A stretch of DNA of 64,000 nt. Source: Epithemia pelagica. Taxonomy: Eukaryota; Bacillariophyta; Bacillariophyceae; Surirellales; Surirellaceae. The notes under the pieces were generated by a model. The model had not been told where the DNA came from. It was given only the letters and a program-made list of their open reading frames with translations, and did not search any database. The DNA is taken from NCBI GenBank assembly GCA_946965045.2, contig OX337241.1, positions 2,041,744 to 2,105,743 on the forward strand, given 5' to 3'. The first letter of the stretch is position 1. The number at the start of each line of letters is the position of its first letter. This document shows positions 60,592 to 64,000 of this stretch, one piece after another. Both the position numbers and the translations under genes were made by a program.

Positions 60592-61230
60592 TCCAAAGTC
60601 TATTACGCTTTAAAAGCATCAACAGCATAATGACTTCTAAAATTTAGACAAATAGAGACAATGGATCAAATGACAGTAACATTGCAATAGGGAGATGGTC
60701 GGAGGGAGGTGTAACATGCTATTTGATGAGATGTTGGAAGTGAGAATGATAGGCGACTGCTCTTTTATGTTATGCTCAATCCTGTATATATTTTATGATC
60801 AGGGAGTGTGACGGACCGCTCGGGTTTTTTTTTAGCAAATTGTGGCAGCACATCCAATGATCGGCAAGGAGGTGAGTTTGGACTGCTTGTCGTTTCATGG
60901 TTTTTCAATGAAACTGTCAGCGGTAAGTTCCGTAAAATTCTCAAGGAACAGGTTTATTCAAAGGAACAAACCGCTGACAAATTCGTTGAAAAATCGGTAA
61001 ATGGGAGAGTCTTGTAAATGGTGAGTCGTTTTGAGGTGAAATGAGGGTCTTATATTTAACAAGATTGGCCCCATACATTATTCCACAGTAAAAACTACCT
61101 TTCTGATGCGGTATTCGCACAAAATCAAATCGCCCTGCGCGCACAACATGCAGGTATTGCTGCTATTGCATTGGTTACGATACGGGGGCAAAATGACCGT
61201 TCGATGCCGCCCGCGTGCGATACGGTCGCA
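60592..61230. other. intergenic with a 24-bp-stem inverted repeat
   Basis: Arms 60,901-60,924 and 60,970-60,993 are complementary at about 20 of 24 positions (TTTTTCAA..GTCAGCGGT / ACCGCTGAC..TTGAAAAA) around a 45-base loop. No gene recognised. It could be the end of a small mobile element or a structured RNA. No TSD was found. Confidence 0.5.
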
Positions 61231-61360
61231 CATAATATGAATGCACCCACCCAATCGAATCTACCATTCCGAGGGGTACTTTTCGTAGCGAGAACATAAT
61301 ATGAATGCACCCACCCAATCGAATCTACCATCCCGAGGGGTACTTTTCGTAGCGAGAACA
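61231..61360. repeat. 64-bp tandem duplication
   Basis: Two copies (61,231 and 61,295) of a 64-bp unit containing ATGAATGCACCCACCCAATC and GAGGGGTACTTTTCGTAGCG, differing at one base (ATTCC/ATCCC). Recent duplication by eye. Confidence 0.9.
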
Positions 61361-61664
61361 GTAGTCTAGAGAGAAAAGAGTTGGTAGTTTAGGTCCACGA
61401 TATCTTTGGAGTGCGTTATCATCCACTATACCGGGGACAAGCCATTCTCATAAGACGACATAGAGAGACATTCTTCGTGTTTTCTCCGCGACGTCTTTTG
61501 GGAGCCACAGCAGCTACAATACTCATTGGCGGTGTCGTTGTCGCGAAGAACGATGTCGAGTGGTTCAACAGATTTTCCAACAGGTTTTTGACCAAAACCT
61601 TGGTTTGGTGAACTCTCGAGGGTATCAACGTTTTCTTGTGTCGCTGTTGAGGTTCGGAGGTTCT

Positions 61665-63431
61665 TTAGAGTCCTCCCGGACCAGAAGCGGAAGCTGCCGA
61701 GGAGGAGAGGGTGGTGACCAATCCAAAATGATCACTGGGTGCTGCGGGCATTTCCCGTGATGTTTGTGTATAGGGGTTGAGTTTGGGCCAGGTCAGATCG
61801 GCCAAGGCTTCTTGTCCAATCAACTCGGTCCCTTGAATATTCGCGCTAGTAGTTCCCTTCCCGTCGCCACCTTGTTTTCGCAAGACCAAACATCGATCAA
61901 ACCGTCGTCTCAAGTTTCCACCCAACATGGGATTGAGCTTGGAATCGTAGGTATATCCCTTGTTTTGTGCCGTCACGGTATTGGTTTCCAGCCAGGCGTC
62001 CTTCCACGACGATCCTAGCACCGACAAGAGTTTGTCATCACTGGGTTTGCGACTTTCGTCATCCCAATTCAAATCTCCCATGATCACAGCTGTCTTTAGT
62101 TTGGCATGTTGTTGCATTTGGTCACGGCAAAACTCTTGCAATTCTTGAATTTGCAAGGCGCGTGTGGAGGCACCATTGTCTTGGGGGGACAGGTAGGATT
62201 CCAAATGAGTCGTGGCAACCAAACATTCCTCCTCAGAGTGTGTCCCATCGTTGGCAGGGTATTGACAATGTGCATAGACAAAGCCACGGTCCATGCGCGT
62301 CCTGGTATAGGGGACCCATCCCTGTTGAAGAATCTGAGGATAGACGCATCCGTCGTCGTCGTAATTGTTGTTGGCGTTGGTAGATTCGGGTGGTTGGCGA
62401 ATGGCCAATGCGACACCATAGGGGAGAATACCATAGAGGGGTTGTTGAATGATACGAAAATTGGCTTGTCGCAACAAGGGATCCAAGACACGCACAAGGG
62501 GATCGACCAGTTCCTGAAAGCCCACAAACCAAAGGGGGGACGTCTTCTCGTCGTGCTGTTGCTGCAACAAATCGACAATGGCTGTCATTCGTTCCACAGG
62601 GACAGGTGAACCATCTCGTTGATGTGGTCCAAACCAGACATTGTAGGTACACAGTTTGAAACAGCCTCCCGATTGCCACCATTTTTGGGTGGTGGGACTG
62701 TGAGGCAAGGCGGTGGGTTTCCTTTTGGTCGCCACTGCCGCAATCTTGTTCGATCGCGCCTTTTTGGATTGGTGTTCCATGGTAACGTCAAATACACTAC
62801 TATCATCGTCATTCGTTTCGTCCTCCTCCTCTTTGTCACTGCTGCAGAGGTCAATGACAGTTTGTGCCGGTCTTCCATCCGTTTGGGTTGCTGTAGCTTG
62901 TCGTTTGCGAGATGACGACACGGTACTTGATGACCCATGACGAGGGAGATTCCTTGGTGTTTCGTCCTCGTCGTCGTCTTTGTTGTCACTGCTGTTGCTC
63001 TTCGTATGAGACAATGCGGCCAATCGCAATCGTCGAAGTTCTTGTACGGTAGGCGGGTTTGTCATGGTTCCAACCGAGTCGTCTCGTTCCATTCGACAAT
63101 CCGACAACAACGGCAACGAGAAAGAAGAACCAGAAGTGACTCCAGAATGAAAGTGGCGCACAGATAAAGGGGATCGAAGAATCCACCACGGCCTCAACAA
63201 CAAGGAGGGTCTTGGACACTGCGTCCGAGCCACGGTCCAGCTGGAATGACTCTGGAACGCCGCCGCGACAGTCACCCTACTGCTCGCCAAAACCGTAGCG
63301 AGCCACAGAATACGGGACACTCTCGACACAGTCAAAGCTGTGATGGTTGTTGCTGCAAAAATGAATTGTCCGACGTTGACAATGCTTCCCATTCCCAGAC
63401 GCTGAAACCGCGGTTTGCCATTGGTTGTCAT
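61665..63431 (-). CDS. TDP2-like 5'-tyrosyl-DNA phosphodiesterase (EEP family) with a SUMO-interaction-like motif
   Basis: Repairs protein-linked DNA 5' ends. EEP motifs occur in order: LCTYNVWF, WFVGFQELVDP (catalytic Glu), ATTHLESYLSPQDN (HLES typical of TDP2), MGDLNWDDE (GDxN), LRRRFDRCLVL and SDHFGLVT (catalytic His), all within the last ~370 residues. About 180 residues from the ATG at 63,431, TVIDLCSSDKEEEDE is a SUMO-interacting motif, and TDP2 activity on topoisomerase adducts is SUMO-linked in animals. Start is uncertain. ATG 63,392 would expose a hydrophobic signal with VTVAAAFQ, resembling a diatom plastid/ER cleavage site; ATG near 63,095 would give a soluble nuclear form. Confidence 0.8.
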   Translation of the reverse strand: MTTNGKPRFQRLGMGSIVNVGQFIFAATTITALTVSRVSRILWLATVLASSRVTVAAAFQSHSSWTVARTQCPRPSLLLRPWWILRSPLSVRHFHSGVTSGSSFSLPLLSDCRMERDDSVGTMTNPPTVQELRRLRLAALSHTKSNSSDNKDDDEDETPRNLPRHGSSSTVSSSRKRQATATQTDGRPAQTVIDLCSSDKEEEDETNDDDSSVFDVTMEHQSKKARSNKIAAVATKRKPTALPHSPTTQKWWQSGGCFKLCTYNVWFGPHQRDGSPVPVERMTAIVDLLQQQHDEKTSPLWFVGFQELVDPLVRVLDPLLRQANFRIIQQPLYGILPYGVALAIRQPPESTNANNNYDDDGCVYPQILQQGWVPYTRTRMDRGFVYAHCQYPANDGTHSEEECLVATTHLESYLSPQDNGASTRALQIQELQEFCRDQMQQHAKLKTAVIMGDLNWDDESRKPSDDKLLSVLGSSWKDAWLETNTVTAQNKGYTYDSKLNPMLGGNLRRRFDRCLVLRKQGGDGKGTTSANIQGTELIGQEALADLTWPKLNPYTQTSREMPAAPSDHFGLVTTLSSSAASASGPGGL

Positions 63432-63570
63432 TGGGCTGAATCTCGACAGACTGGAGAATCGCGACCGATGGATGAGGCCTGCTCCCGAGCGTGCTCTCAG
63501 CAAGCACAGCTCGTGTGCGCGCTCTATTTAAATAGGGCGCGGTCATACTCTATATGGCATGATCAGGACC

Positions 63571-63646
63571 AATCCTGAAAACCCAGACTACCCGGATGTA
63601 TGACGTCACGATGATGAAATTTGGTGACGTGTAGTGATTCAGGATT
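63571..63646. promoter_or_regulatory. divergent promoter with CRE pair, inverted repeat and ACATCCGGGT
   Basis: Between TDP2 (-) and the partial gene (+): TGACGTCA at 63,601-63,608 and TGACGTGT at 63,625-63,632. Both lie inside an inverted repeat AATCCTGAA (63,571-63,579) / TTCAGGATT (63,638-63,646). The Copia-leader decamer occurs inverted (ACCCGGATGT, ~63,590-63,599). TGACGT elements are known targets of diatom bZIP proteins. Confidence 0.5.
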
Positions 63647-63776
63647 AGATTGGTTTGCCGTAAGGAACGGCCTCATAGAGCCGGAGCAACGGCTGCTGTT
63701 GTATCCCTCCACACTTTACTACTTCTACTTTCATTCATCATTGTAAACCAAGAGTATACCAAAGAAGGGCAGGAGA

Positions 63777-64000
63777 ATGAGCCTCCCACCTCTGCCAGAA
63801 AAGACGAACGCAGAGGAAAAGCTGAGAAGAAGAAAAGAGGCGTTTCTGGAGAGGGTACGATCGGGAGATCCTACGGCAGAGGAAGAATACAGAGAGTTTC
63901 TCATCGAAAAGGGAGAGTACTTTTACTCACTTGAAGAAATAATTCCCAAAAGTCGTATTAAATGGTATACTTTGGACAGCATCACTTTAGAAAACGGCGC
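63777..64000 (+). CDS. 5' end of a gene cut by the window end
   Basis: From ATG 63,777 the frame is open to the end of the window (74 codons). It reads MSLPPLPEKTNAEEKLRRRK then ERVRSGDPTAEEEYREFLIEKGEYFYSLEEI, a charged, helical segment with clear protein-like character. I do not recognise the family. It lies 346 bp from the TDP2 ATG at 63,431, on the opposite strand, and shares the CRE-containing promoter. Confidence 0.6.
   Translation, partial: MSLPPLPEKTNAEEKLRRRKEAFLERVRSGDPTAEEEYREFLIEKGEYFYSLEEIIPKSRIKWYTLDSITLENG

Noticed and set aside
1-64000. CRISPR array or tRNA genes
   Set aside because: No regularly spaced short repeats, and I saw no cloverleaf or A/B-box sequence; expected for a eukaryotic window.

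Overview
The window looks like nuclear DNA of a diatom. The rRNA fragments have a diatom-type 18S sequence. The genes carry short GTAAGT...AG introns. One protein has a presequence of the kind that routes diatom proteins to the plastid, and the repeats match the diatom style of Copia element (long Gag-Pol, RNase H ending in a conserved FEDNSGALE region). I cannot name the species from sequence alone.

The window has two halves. Bases 1-38,350 are repeat-rich and degenerate. Bases 38,572-64,000 are a compact euchromatic gene row.

Bases 1-9,600 are a graveyard of gene pieces: a mitochondrial-type TypA/BipA GTPase pseudogene, two copies of a broken PPR gene with its downstream DNA, a kinase-like scrap, and four diverged copies of an unidentified ~240 bp block. 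Bases 11,527-14,295 hold the first ~570 nt of 18S rRNA and the last ~680 nt of 28S rRNA. Everything between (rest of 18S, ITS, 5.8S, most of 28S) is missing and replaced by antisense LINE fragments, so this is an rDNA relic or chimera.

Bases ~16,850-31,000 are a Russian-doll set of mobile elements, all resolvable at the base level. A decayed Copia element (RT, RNase H, 3' LTR) has been interrupted three times. (i) Between RT and RNase H lie two tandem units (17,454-18,386 and 18,387-23,675) joined and flanked by the 4-base core CTAC. The larger encodes a spliced tyrosine recombinase, so this is a Crypton-like transposon plus its internally deleted derivative. (ii) Inside RNase H lies a young LTR element (24,081-29,452; 756-bp LTRs differing at only two sites I found; 5-bp duplication CTGCC). 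Its single intact 1126-codon ORF is a Gag-like and RT-like protein that lacks integrase and RNase H and has lost RT catalytic residues. (iii) Inside the 3' LTR lies a 1.1 kb terminal-inverted-repeat element with an 8-bp duplication TAAGATAC. A two-ORF non-LTR retrotransposon with C2H2 fingers, RT and a restriction-like endonuclease (31,307-37,958) follows. Its two ORFs meet in an ATGAGTAA stop/start overlap.

The gene row encodes Sam50/Tob55 (-), a plastid GrpE (+), a bZIP factor with two basic regions (-), a tRNase Z-like nuclease (+), a 1357-aa PPR protein (-), an ACOT9-type thioesterase (+), a TM9/nonaspanin (-), a convergent pair of unknown genes (a BAH-like 293-aa protein and a 962-aa multi-cysteine protein, possibly a mobile unit), a TDP2-like phosphodiesterase (-) and a gene cut by the window end (+). 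Most neighbours are divergent pairs sharing short promoters, two of which contain a perfect TGACGTCA box. Mitochondrial and plastid functions dominate: protein import, chaperone, RNA maturation and acyl-CoA hydrolysis.
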